DNA from: Gammaproteobacteria bacterium
GTDB lineage: Bacteria; Pseudomonadota; Gammaproteobacteria; HK1
Assembly (NCBI GenBank): GCA_021773795.1
Contig: JAJFJT010000035.1
Location: forward strand, 1 to 59,553
DNA length: 59,553 nucleotides
Reading direction: 5' to 3'
Positions 43,242 through 51,506 of the stretch are shown one piece after another. Each line of letters opens with the position of its first letter. Within the stretch, counting starts at the first letter, position 1. The position numbers and the translations under genes were made by a program. The notes below the pieces were generated by a model, which was given only the letters and a program-made list of their open reading frames with translations, searched no databases and was not told the DNA's origin.

Positions 43242-45556
43242 CGGAACAGGCCCTTCAGCAGACCACCGGCCTTGTCACCTAGGCTCTTTTGCAGCTTCTC
43301 CTGCACCTTTTCCTGCACCTTGGCCTTTTGCTGGCTAACCACGGCCTTGGCCTTGGCGTTCATCAACGCATTCATATCGACCCCGTACTTGGGATCAGCA
43401 AAGGAGCCGGTGATGCGGATTGGAATCGGCACGCCGGACAGATTAGCCAACTCCTTGCCGCCTTGCCCCTTGGAGGTGGCCACCAGGGTGGTCTTGATAC
43501 CGTAATTGAGTTGCTCCTGTGGCAGATCGACGGTGCCGGAACCCTCAACCCGCAACAATGGCGACTTGACCAGCAAATCCCGGTTGGTGGCAATCCCCTT
43601 GTCAATCTGTACCGTGCCGTCTAATGCAGCGAAGTCGGTCTGCAGGGGTTCCGAATCCGCGGGCAACGAACGACCCTGCAATTTGGCCTGGGCCTCGCGA
43701 ATCAAACGGGCAACGTTGACTCCCTTGACTGCGCCATCACTCAGGCTAAAACGCACATCTCCGCCCAAGGTTTTTTTTGCCGCCTCGGGATCAGCGCCAG
43801 TGGCGCTAAGACGCGCCTGCAGATTGGTGGTGCCCGTTAGCTTGCCCTTGCCGTCTTGCAGATCATCCAGCAGCGGACCAATTTGTACGCCAGACAGTTT
43901 TTCGTCGAGGCGCAGTTTCGGCTGCTTGCCACGGGCATCGAGGCCGATATTGCCTTTATAGCTGCCCTGATAGAGTTGTGCCGCCGGTGTTACCCCGATC
44001 AACCCGTCCCGCCCCTTGATGGCAAGTGAGATATTCTGCAGCTTGAGCTTGCGCACGGTGAGCTTGCCGAGGGTTATTTTCCCATCCACATCCAGCGCCC
44101 GCAGGGCTTCGAGTGGAAGCTCGGTGGCGCCACCGGCCGCAGCCGCTCCGGGGCTGGCCACGGTTTGCGCAGATGCAGCGCTCTCCGGCGGCAGATAGCG
44201 GTCCGCATCGAGCGCATCGGCGTCCAACTGAAAGCGAATGGCCGGTTTTGCAAAATGCTGTACCGATGCTGTTCCCTTCAGCGTCGTATCGTCCAGCCGC
44301 ACACGCAGGGATGCTAGCTGCACAGCGTCCGTCGAGCCGCTCAACGACGCTTCCAGCTCGGCCATACCCAGGACCTTGGGATCGGCAGTCTCCGGTGCTT
44401 CCTGGCCCAGTCGCGCGAGCAATTCCCGTGGGCTGAAGGGGGCCGCATGCAGTTTACCTTTGTAGCGAGGTCCGTCCAGCAACTTGCTGACCTGCACACC
44501 GCCATCAAGATTCAGGCCAGCGATCTGCAGTGCAAGTTTTTCGATACCCAGGGTTTGGGCACCCAAATCTGCAGTCACATCGGCGCCGAATTGCAGTTCC
44601 ACCTTGCCGGCCGGCAGTGCCTTGCCTTCCAGCGCCCCGCTCAGGGCAAGACCCGGCGCACTGAAACGCTGTTTTTCCAAGTCCCCCTGCAGCGAGCCAC
44701 TGAAGGACAGTGCCCCACTCAGCTCCGCCATATGGAGCTTTGTAACTTCCACTTTCAGGCCATTGAGCGCGAGCTGCTGTTTCACCTGATCGAGCAAGAG
44801 ATCTGCATTCAGCTGAGCCTCTACACTGCCACCGCCCAGCCCCTCACCGGCTAGCTGCACCTTAAGCCCGAAGCCGCTGAGTGCCAGTTTTCCGGCATCG
44901 AGTTGCAGCCGTCCACTGGCCTCGACCTGTCCGGCGATGGCGCCTTCGAGCGCAAATGACAGCTCCAGATCCACCGGATCGCTACCACCCAGTGCACCGG
45001 TGCTGAGCGCCAGTTTGTTGATTTGGTAACGCTGGCCCGCCTGCGCATCATCCCAGTGGATACTGGCATTGCTCAGATCGACACCACCGATGGCAAGTGC
45101 CGCCAGTGCCGGCGGCTCAGACTGTCCGGCTGGGGCCACCTTGTCCGTTTTGGCCTCACCGCCTTTGGCGACCAGATCATCCCAGTTGCTGCGCCCCTTC
45201 GCGTCGCGCGCGAGGTTGAGTTGCAGGCCATGAATCGTGACTGTATCCATCTCGACACGCTTTTTCAGCAACGGCATCAGTTTTACCCGGACCGCCACCT
45301 TCTCGGTGCGCGCAAAGACTGCGGGCTTGAAACCCGGCGCGTTAGCCAGTTCCACCACCCCCAGTTCCGCCCCGAGCCAGGGAAATACGGTGAGCGATAT
45401 ATCACCCGCTATCTTCAGCTCACGCCCGGTCTGTTCCTTCACCACCGCGGCGATCTCCTCGCGGTAATCATTGGGGTCGATGACCATGGGTAAAATAATG
45501 GCCGCTACGATAACCAGCACTAGCAGCACAGCAATAATTTTCAGTAGCATTTTCAT
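43238..45556 (-). CDS. asmA: AsmA-family outer-membrane/lipid assembly protein
   Basis: A 772-residue inner-membrane-anchored periplasmic protein. An N-terminal helix (LKIIAVLLVLVIVAAIILPM) is followed by the family start DPNDYREEIAAVVKEQTGRE and an extended repeating beta structure typical of AsmA/VPS13-like bridges. The C-terminus ends in a basic, coiled tail. AsmA-like proteins influence outer-membrane biogenesis and phospholipid transport. First gene of the asmA-SRPBCC-mutY-yggX unit, which is a conserved order in gammaproteobacteria. The downstream SRPBCC overlap suggests coupling. Confidence 0.9.
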   Translation of the reverse strand: MKMLLKIIAVLLVLVIVAAIILPMVIDPNDYREEIAAVVKEQTGRELKIAGDISLTVFPWLGAELGVVELANAPGFKPAVFARTEKVAVRVKLMPLLKKRVEMDTVTIHGLQLNLARDAKGRSNWDDLVAKGGEAKTDKVAPAGQSEPPALAALAIGGVDLSNASIHWDDAQAGQRYQINKLALSTGALGGSDPVDLELSFALEGAIAGQVEASGRLQLDAGKLALSGFGLKVQLAGEGLGGGSVEAQLNADLLLDQVKQQLALNGLKVEVTKLHMAELSGALSFSGSLQGDLEKQRFSAPGLALSGALEGKALPAGKVELQFGADVTADLGAQTLGIEKLALQIAGLNLDGGVQVSKLLDGPRYKGKLHAAPFSPRELLARLGQEAPETADPKVLGMAELEASLSGSTDAVQLASLRVRLDDTTLKGTASVQHFAKPAIRFQLDADALDADRYLPPESAASAQTVASPGAAAAGGATELPLEALRALDVDGKITLGKLTVRKLKLQNISLAIKGRDGLIGVTPAAQLYQGSYKGNIGLDARGKQPKLRLDEKLSGVQIGPLLDDLQDGKGKLTGTTNLQARLSATGADPEAAKKTLGGDVRFSLSDGAVKGVNVARLIREAQAKLQGRSLPADSEPLQTDFAALDGTVQIDKGIATNRDLLVKSPLLRVEGSGTVDLPQEQLNYGIKTTLVATSKGQGGKELANLSGVPIPIRITGSFADPKYGVDMNALMNAKAKAVVSQQKAKVQEKVQEKLQKSLGDKAGGLLKGLFR

Positions 45557-45583
45557 ATTAGAGACTCCTTGCGAAATGCTTCC

Positions 45584-47014
45584 TCAGACAAGAGCCGTCG
45601 GAACGGCGAGATCCCGCAGGCGTTGCTGCGCCCGCTTGATGGCCTTACGGACCTGCTCCGGCGCGGTGCCGCCAATGTGTTTGCGGGCTGCAAGCGAGCC
45701 CTCCAGGGTCAACACCCGGTGGACATCCGCCTCGATTTTGGGGCAGTAGCGTTGCAGTTCCTCGAGACTGAACTCAGCGAGGTCGCGCCCGGAGGCGACA
45801 CCCTCGGCAACCGCTCGCCCCACCGCCTCATGGGCATCGCGAAAGGCGATTCCTTTGCCCACCAGATAGTCGGCCAAATCCGTCGCCGTGGAAAAGCCCT
45901 TGAGCGCGGCGGCACGCATATTCTCCGCCTTGACCTGCATGGTTGGCAGCATCCGCGCAAATACTTGCAGGCAGTCTTTCACCGTATCCAGAGTATCAAA
46001 CAGAGGTTCCTTGTCTTCCTGGTTGTCACGGTTATAAGCCAGTGGCTGGCCCTTCATCAGTATTAGCAAGGCCATCAAATGGCCGCTGACGCGCCCGCAT
46101 TTTCCGCGCACCAGTTCAGGTATATCGGGATTCTTCTTCTGCGGCATGATGGAGGAACCGGTACAAAAGGCATCACCCAGCTCAATGAAATCGAATTGCG
46201 CCGAGGACCACAGCACCAACTCCTCGGAAAAACGCGACAGGTGCACCATCAACAAGGCGCTAGCCGAGACAAATTCAATGACGAAATCCCGGTCGCTGAC
46301 GGCGTCCAGGGAATTCTCACAAACAGTAGCAAAGCCCAGCAGATCCGCCACCCGCCGGCGATCGATCGGATAGCCGGTACCAGCAAGGGCAGCGGCTCCC
46401 AAGGGCAGACGATTGATACGCTTGCGACAGTCGAGCAGGCGTTCGCAATCACGCAACAGCATCTCGCTCCACGCCAACATATGGTGACCGAAGGTCACGG
46501 GCTGGGCGATCTGCATGTGAGTGAAGCCGGGCATAACCGTTTCTGTCTCGCGCCGGGCCAATGCCAGTAAGGCCTCGTGCAGCGCCCCCAGTAAACCCAG
46601 CACCTGATCGGTTTCGGCCCGCAGATAGAGGCGAATATCGGTGGCCACTTGATCATTCCGCGAGCGACCGGTGTGGAGCTTTTTACCGGCGGTACCAATA
46701 CGCCGGGTGAGCTCCGACTCGATATTCATGTGCACGTCTTCAAGGGTGATGGACCAGCGCATGGTCCCCGCCTCGATATCCGCCAGAATCTCGCGCAGTC
46801 CGGCGACGATGGCATCCCGTTCGTCACCGGTCAGCAGCCCAACCTCCGCCAACATGGTAGCGTGAGCAATTGAACCCTCGATATCATAGGCGTAGAGGCG
46901 TTTGTCGTAAGAAACCGAGGCCGAGAAGGCCTCCACTAAAGCATCCGTGGGAGCGCTAAAACGCCCGCCCCAGGGTTTGTCCTTCGCTTGCTGTTGCTTC
47001 ACCTTGCTCCCCAC
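45584..47014 (-). CDS. argH: Argininosuccinate lyase
   Basis: A 476-residue cytoplasmic enzyme that splits argininosuccinate into arginine and fumarate, the last step of arginine synthesis. The fumarase-superfamily signature [15 protein letters not shown] is near residue 290; catalytic His and the N-terminal [20 protein letters not shown] are present. The start is GTG (47014; GTG at 47002 with GGGGAG before it is an alternative). It is divergent from algZ, the same neighbourhood as in Pseudomonas. Confidence 0.96.
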   Translation of the reverse strand: MGSKVKQQQAKDKPWGGRFSAPTDALVEAFSASVSYDKRLYAYDIEGSIAHATMLAEVGLLTGDERDAIVAGLREILADIEAGTMRWSITLEDVHMNIESELTRRIGTAGKKLHTGRSRNDQVATDIRLYLRAETDQVLGLLGALHEALLALARRETETVMPGFTHMQIAQPVTFGHHMLAWSEMLLRDCERLLDCRKRINRLPLGAAALAGTGYPIDRRRVADLLGFATVCENSLDAVSDRDFVIEFVSASALLMVHLSRFSEELVLWSSAQFDFIELGDAFCTGSSIMPQKKNPDIPELVRGKCGRVSGHLMALLILMKGQPLAYNRDNQEDKEPLFDTLDTVKDCLQVFARMLPTMQVKAENMRAAALKGFSTATDLADYLVGKGIAFRDAHEAVGRAVAEGVASGRDLAEFSLEELQRYCPKIEADVHRVLTLEGSLAARKHIGGTAPEQVRKAIKRAQQRLRDLAVPTALV

Positions 47015-47111
47015 CTGTTGTGATTTTCACCAGTATAGAGGGCTTCCCTTCGGCCCGCACCCAGACTCAGACGCGCCGCATGCCTATAATGACACCGGGC
47101 CCCGATTGTGG

Positions 47112-48266
47112 ATGGAATGGATGGCAGGAAACGACAAATACATTGCCGAACCGGAGAGTGATCGCCTGTTTCTACCCAACTTCTGCACCATTCCCATGGT
47201 GTACTCGGTGGTGGTGGTAGGCGAGTTACTGGCCTTCATCCTGGTGCTGACGCCAGCGGGAAGCGCCGGGGGACGCTGGACCCAGCTTGCCCTGGTATCG
47301 CTCTTCGTGCAGTGGGTTGGGCTAAGCAGCACCGCGCTACTGTGCGCTTGCCGACGCTGGCTGCACAGTCTCGGCAACGTTCCGGCCGGCTTTGCAGGCT
47401 ATTTTTTGGTGCTGCTGGTGACCGCACTGCTGAGCGAGGCCACCTATTGGCTGATTCAGCATCCGGTGCTGGGTGTTGAGGCGCCGGCGATACGCCCCTT
47501 TGGTGAAACCGCGTACTGGCCACTGCAAGGTGGCAGCCCCTTGCTGGCCCATGACACCGCACGACACCTCAACTTTCTACTCCGCAATCTCGCCATCAGC
47601 GCCATCGTCAGTGCCGTCGCACTACGCTATCTCTATATCCATCATCAATGGAAGGCACGGCTGGAATCACAAACCGAGGCACGGATCCAGGCCTTGCAAT
47701 CCCGTATTCGCCCACATTTCCTGTTTAACAGCATGAACACCATCGCCAGCTTCATACACGGTCAACCGGCACTGGCGGAAACAGTGGTGGAAGATCTCTC
47801 CGATCTCTTCCGGGCCAGCCTGGGGGACGCCCGTGTCCCGGTGACCCTGAAGACCGAGTTAGAGCTGTGCCATCGTTACCTGCACATCGAATCGCTGCGT
47901 CTCGGCGATCGCCTGCGCGTCAAGTGGCATACCGAGGCCCTCCCGGATGATGCCCTGCTGCCAGCACTAAGCCTGCAGCCCTTACTGGAAAATGCCATCT
48001 ATCACGGCATCGAACCCTGTGCCGATGGAGGCTCTCTGGAAATCCTCGGCAACGTGGAAAACCAATTGATTACGCTTTACATCAGTAATAGCTGCCCCAC
48101 CAAAAATGAGCTCACCAGCCGCCATCGCGGCAATCAGATGGCCCAGGAAAATATTCGTGAGCGGCTGGCCTTGTTTTTTGGCCGGCAAACCAGCCTTCGC
48201 TGCACCTCGAGTGATGGGCAATATACAGCCAAGTTATGCTTCCCTTACAGACGGGAAACGGCGTGA
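47112..48266 (+). CDS. algZ: LytS-type sensor histidine kinase (AlgZ/FimS-like)
   Basis: A 384-residue membrane kinase of the HPK8/LytS group. About four helices span residues 20-175 (for example VYSVVVVGELLAFILVLTPA). The phosphoacceptor is in SRIRPHFLFNSMNTIASFIH near residue 200, and the ATP-binding N-box is LQPLLENAIYHGIEP. Catalytic residues appear intact, unlike the atypical AlgZ of P. aeruginosa. The ATG at 47112 is chosen; an earlier reading into argH is unlikely. The stop overlaps the algR GTG. Confidence 0.9.
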   Translation: MEWMAGNDKYIAEPESDRLFLPNFCTIPMVYSVVVVGELLAFILVLTPAGSAGGRWTQLALVSLFVQWVGLSSTALLCACRRWLHSLGNVPAGFAGYFLVLLVTALLSEATYWLIQHPVLGVEAPAIRPFGETAYWPLQGGSPLLAHDTARHLNFLLRNLAISAIVSAVALRYLYIHHQWKARLESQTEARIQALQSRIRPHFLFNSMNTIASFIHGQPALAETVVEDLSDLFRASLGDARVPVTLKTELELCHRYLHIESLRLGDRLRVKWHTEALPDDALLPALSLQPLLENAIYHGIEPCADGGSLEILGNVENQLITLYISNSCPTKNELTSRHRGNQMAQENIRERLALFFGRQTSLRCTSSDGQYTAKLCFPYRRETA

Positions 48267-49027
48267 AGATCCTGGTGGTGGACGACGAGCCACCGGCACG
48301 CCAACGCCTCATCGACCTGCTGGTAAAACTTCAACCGGAGAGCACGGTGCGAGAGGCCGGCAATGGCGTGGAGGCACTCCATGCAGTGGCACAGGATGCC
48401 CCGGATGTAGTGCTCATGGACATCCGCATGCCTGCCATGGACGGCCTTGAGGCCGCCACCCACCTGGCAACATTGCCACATCCTCCAGCAGTCATCTTTA
48501 CCACTGCCTACGATAGTCATGCACTCGCGGCCTTCGATGCACAGGCTATCGATTACCTGTTGAAACCGATCCGCCGGGAACGACTGCAGGCCGCCCTCGG
48601 ACGGGTGCCGAGGCTGGAGCCAGGCAACATCGACAAGCTGCAGGCCATGCGCGGCGATGCACGCAGTCATCTCAGCACCAGCCTGCATGGTGAGCTGCAC
48701 CTGATACCGATTTCTGAAATTCGTTATCTCTGCGCCGAGGATAAGTATGTCAGCGTTGGCTTTCCCGATAAGGAACTGCCGGTGGATGATTCTCTACAGG
48801 CTCTGGAGACCGAGTTCCCGGAGCGCTTCCTGCGCGTCCATCGCAACGCCCTGGTAGCCCTGGCCTTCGTCAGCGGGCTGGAAAAAGCCCCCGACGGAAA
48901 AGCCTTTATCCGGCTGCTGGGGATATCCCGAACCATCGCCGTCAGCCGACGACTATTGCCGAAAATCAGACGCCAACTGAAGCGCCTTGCTGTGAGTTCA
49001 TCGCCCACGGAGCAGCGCAAGGAATGA
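48263..49027 (+). CDS. algR: LytTR response regulator (AlgR-like)
   Basis: A 254-residue regulator. Receiver domain: acidic pocket VVDDEPPARQR, phospho-Asp in VVLMDIRMPAMDGLEA near residue 53, and the conserved Lys in DYLLKPIRRERL. The C-terminal LytTR DNA-binding domain is HLIPISEIRYLCAEDKYVSV and FPERFLRVHRNALVALAFV. GTG start overlapping the kinase stop as GTGA. The product should control adhesion or pilus genes; it is followed at once by CheW/MCP-type genes in one operon. Confidence 0.92.
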   Translation: MKILVVDDEPPARQRLIDLLVKLQPESTVREAGNGVEALHAVAQDAPDVVLMDIRMPAMDGLEAATHLATLPHPPAVIFTTAYDSHALAAFDAQAIDYLLKPIRRERLQAALGRVPRLEPGNIDKLQAMRGDARSHLSTSLHGELHLIPISEIRYLCAEDKYVSVGFPDKELPVDDSLQALETEFPERFLRVHRNALVALAFVSGLEKAPDGKAFIRLLGISRTIAVSRRLLPKIRRQLKRLAVSSSPTEQRKE

Positions 49028-49563
49028 TGCCGGAAAGCGACCCCGCCAGTGTGCTGCTGGATATTGAAGCACGTGCACATGCCCGTCAGCATGCTCTGCC
49101 ACCGGCACCTGATAGCACGAGAAATTTGAGGCCCTTTCTGGGATTTGGGCTGGCGGATGCGCGCCTTGTTATCGCCGCTACACAGATACTGAAATCCCCG
49201 TTATCCACTCGTGTTCCCGGTGCGCCACCCTGGTTACGGGGAGTCGCCGGGCTGCATGGTTATCCACTACCCATTATCGATTTTTCCAGCCTGTGCAGTC
49301 TTCCCGAACAAGCGTCTGAAAACGACCCCCACGTGCTGGTGATCGGACATCAAAGAGCGAGCTGTGGCCTGTTGGTTGATTCGGTATACGGGCTGGTGGT
49401 TGCAGATGAGGTGGGTGACAGCACGCTCCCGGAATTGGAATCAGGGATTACAGCCTATCTGCATGGTAGTTGCCGTAGCGGTGATACCCTTTGGGGAGTC
49501 GTGGATCCCGCACGGATATTTCATCGCCTAACATCCGCGGAACATCTGGAGGAAGCAGGATGA
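49024..49563 (+). CDS. pilI: CheW-domain coupling protein (PilI-like)
   Basis: A 179-residue single CheW domain protein. FGLADARLVIAATQILKSPL and RGVAGLHGYPLPIIDFSSLC correspond to the two beta-barrel strands pairs, and LVIGHQRASCGLLVDSVYGL is the typical CheW core. It would link the MCP-like protein to the CheA-like protein. The ATG overlaps the algR stop (ATGA) and the gene overlaps the next ATG likewise. The similarity is nearest the PilI/TsaP-type twitching group. Confidence 0.82.
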   Translation: MMPESDPASVLLDIEARAHARQHALPPAPDSTRNLRPFLGFGLADARLVIAATQILKSPLSTRVPGAPPWLRGVAGLHGYPLPIIDFSSLCSLPEQASENDPHVLVIGHQRASCGLLVDSVYGLVVADEVGDSTLPELESGITAYLHGSCRSGDTLWGVVDPARIFHRLTSAEHLEEAG

Positions 49564-51506
49564 GCTTGAGTTTCAGGGCTACCTTATTTTTTGGCTTCCT
49601 CGTGACCGCCCTCGGCTGTTTTTACCTGCTCAGCCGCTCCCAGACAGCGGACACGGAATTCCTTATGCGCATGGCAAGCCTGCAAACACAGCTTGGGCGT
49701 CTCGCCTATCAGGCAGAAAACCTTGATAACACCCGGCCCTCGACCCTCCACGCCATGGGCTCCCTGAGGGACAAGCTGGAAACGGCCCTGCGTGTCCAGC
49801 GACCTGACTTGCTGGAGCCGGTGTGGAAAAACCTCCGTGACGATATAGATATGCTGCTCGCCGAGACACCCATTGAGCACACCTTAGCGGGAAATATCAC
49901 CACCCTGAAGATCGCCATGGAGCAGGCTCACGAGCTCAGTGGGCAACTGGAGAATTCAAGCACCGACCCGCGACTGGAAAAACGGGCAGTACAGCATCAA
50001 CTACTGATCGCACAAATGGGGCTTGCGCTGGCCCGCCTGCCTAAGGACGGCAGCGCGCTCAAGCTCGAAGCTAATCTGGTGGATCTGGGGCGCTCTATCT
50101 ATCAGCTACTCAATGACGATCCGCTGGAAAATATTGAGGCCGTCACGAATCGAATCCCACGGGATCAACTGGAGGATCTTTCTGCACTACTGCGCGAACA
50201 TGGCCCCCTGTTCCGCCAGGTCATTCAGCAAGCTGGGACTTTCGCCTCTATCCGCGAAATACATAGAGCCATCAACCACGGCATCCTGCTGTTGCGCGAG
50301 CAACTCGCCAACACCGTGCGACAGCGGCAGCAGCAGATGCGCCGGCGAGCGGTTTCCATAACACTGGCGCTAAGCTTACTGGGAATCACCCTTCTGGCCC
50401 TGGCCTTGGTGATCATCGAATTGGCTCGTATCGCACGGGTGCAGGCAAATCGGGCCACCCGCCTACAGCAATATCGTCGCCAGTCCCGCGCGGCTATCGG
50501 TGAGATTACCGAGGCCATCAGAGCGCTGGTGGAGGCAGCAGATCATCCGATGGCACTGCGCCATGATCGCTACGGCGATATCGTTGAGGCCATCAATGAA
50601 TTGTTGGAGGCACGCGGAAAACGCTACACCACCGTTTCAGCCCAGACCCGTGAATTAAACACCATGGCCAGCGCTGCTCGGGAGGCGATCAAGAAGCTCC
50701 TGATGCTTGGCAAAACGCAGCGGAAAATGCAGCAAAACACTCGCGAAGAACTGCACCAGGCCAGCCAAACGCTGCGTCAGGCCGCGGCGGAGGCACGCAG
50801 TTTTGGCGAAAGCCTCGGCCGGGTTCGAAGCGCTGTTGACGCTGAGTGGCAAGCCCTCATGGCCGATAGCAATGCACTAAAACAGGGGATGAAAGGATTC
50901 GCCCAGACGCACACTGCCCTGGCCCGATGGGAGGCCCCGCTGCACAGGTTGTACCAGTTACTGCGCGAGATGGAAGAACTCGCCGAGGCATGTAATATTC
51001 TGGCGATTAACAGCGCCCTGCTCAGCACCTCGGAGGGAGCACAACGGAACGAACCTGATATTGAACATATCCAGAACTACGTGGCGCAGATCAATCGCGG
51101 CAGTGGCCAAGCCATAGCTGAACTTGGGCAGCTGGAGGAACACGGGCTCTCGGCCCAGGAAATCACTGTGGAAAGCAGAGAGAGGATGGCCGCCCACTCG
51201 CAGCAAAAAGAGCAGCGAATGGACACACTCCAGAGCCTCAGTAGCCGCATGCGAAGCCTGGCCAATCAGTCAGCTGATTTGTTACGTGCGGCCGAGGCCG
51301 CTGATCAAAGCATGGTCAGTAATGCCCCGCTCACAGAGGCCCTGGAAGAGACTGCAATACTGGAAATTTCCGACTGGATCGCCAACGTGACTGAGCTGGC
51401 GGATGCATTGCAAACAGGCCTGCGCGAGCTCCATACTCTGCCCAACGGCATAGCCGCAAAGCAAAACGGTACTGACAAGCACGGGGGGGGGCCGCATCCG
51501 TTATGA
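49560..51506 (+). CDS. pilJ: PilJ-like MCP with degenerate signalling tip
   Basis: A 648-residue membrane protein. First helix SFRATLFFGFLVTALGCFYL (near 4-23), a ~250-residue helical periplasmic domain, second helix VSITLALSLLGITLLALALV (near 265-284), a HAMP-like linker and a long cytoplasmic coiled coil. In usual MCP/PilJ tips the turn reads NAAIEAARAGE...GFAVVADEVR; here it is ILAINSALLSTSEGAQRNEP with no VVADEVR, so the contact surface with CheA/CheW is altered. The true ATG is 49560, overlapping the pilI stop. It lies between pilI and a CheA-like gene with ATGA overlaps. Confidence 0.72.
   Translation: MSLSFRATLFFGFLVTALGCFYLLSRSQTADTEFLMRMASLQTQLGRLAYQAENLDNTRPSTLHAMGSLRDKLETALRVQRPDLLEPVWKNLRDDIDMLLAETPIEHTLAGNITTLKIAMEQAHELSGQLENSSTDPRLEKRAVQHQLLIAQMGLALARLPKDGSALKLEANLVDLGRSIYQLLNDDPLENIEAVTNRIPRDQLEDLSALLREHGPLFRQVIQQAGTFASIREIHRAINHGILLLREQLANTVRQRQQQMRRRAVSITLALSLLGITLLALALVIIELARIARVQANRATRLQQYRRQSRAAIGEITEAIRALVEAADHPMALRHDRYGDIVEAINELLEARGKRYTTVSAQTRELNTMASAAREAIKKLLMLGKTQRKMQQNTREELHQASQTLRQAAAEARSFGESLGRVRSAVDAEWQALMADSNALKQGMKGFAQTHTALARWEAPLHRLYQLLREMEELAEACNILAINSALLSTSEGAQRNEPDIEHIQNYVAQINRGSGQAIAELGQLEEHGLSAQEITVESRERMAAHSQQKEQRMDTLQSLSSRMRSLANQSADLLRAAEAADQSMVSNAPLTEALEETAILEISDWIANVTELADALQTGLRELHTLPNGIAAKQNGTDKHGGGPHPL

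Noticed and set aside
46947-47111. N-terminal extension of algZ from 46947
   Set aside because: It overlaps argH in antisense and has Cys-rich, non-conserved sequence; ATG 47112 just precedes the kinase's own N-terminus.
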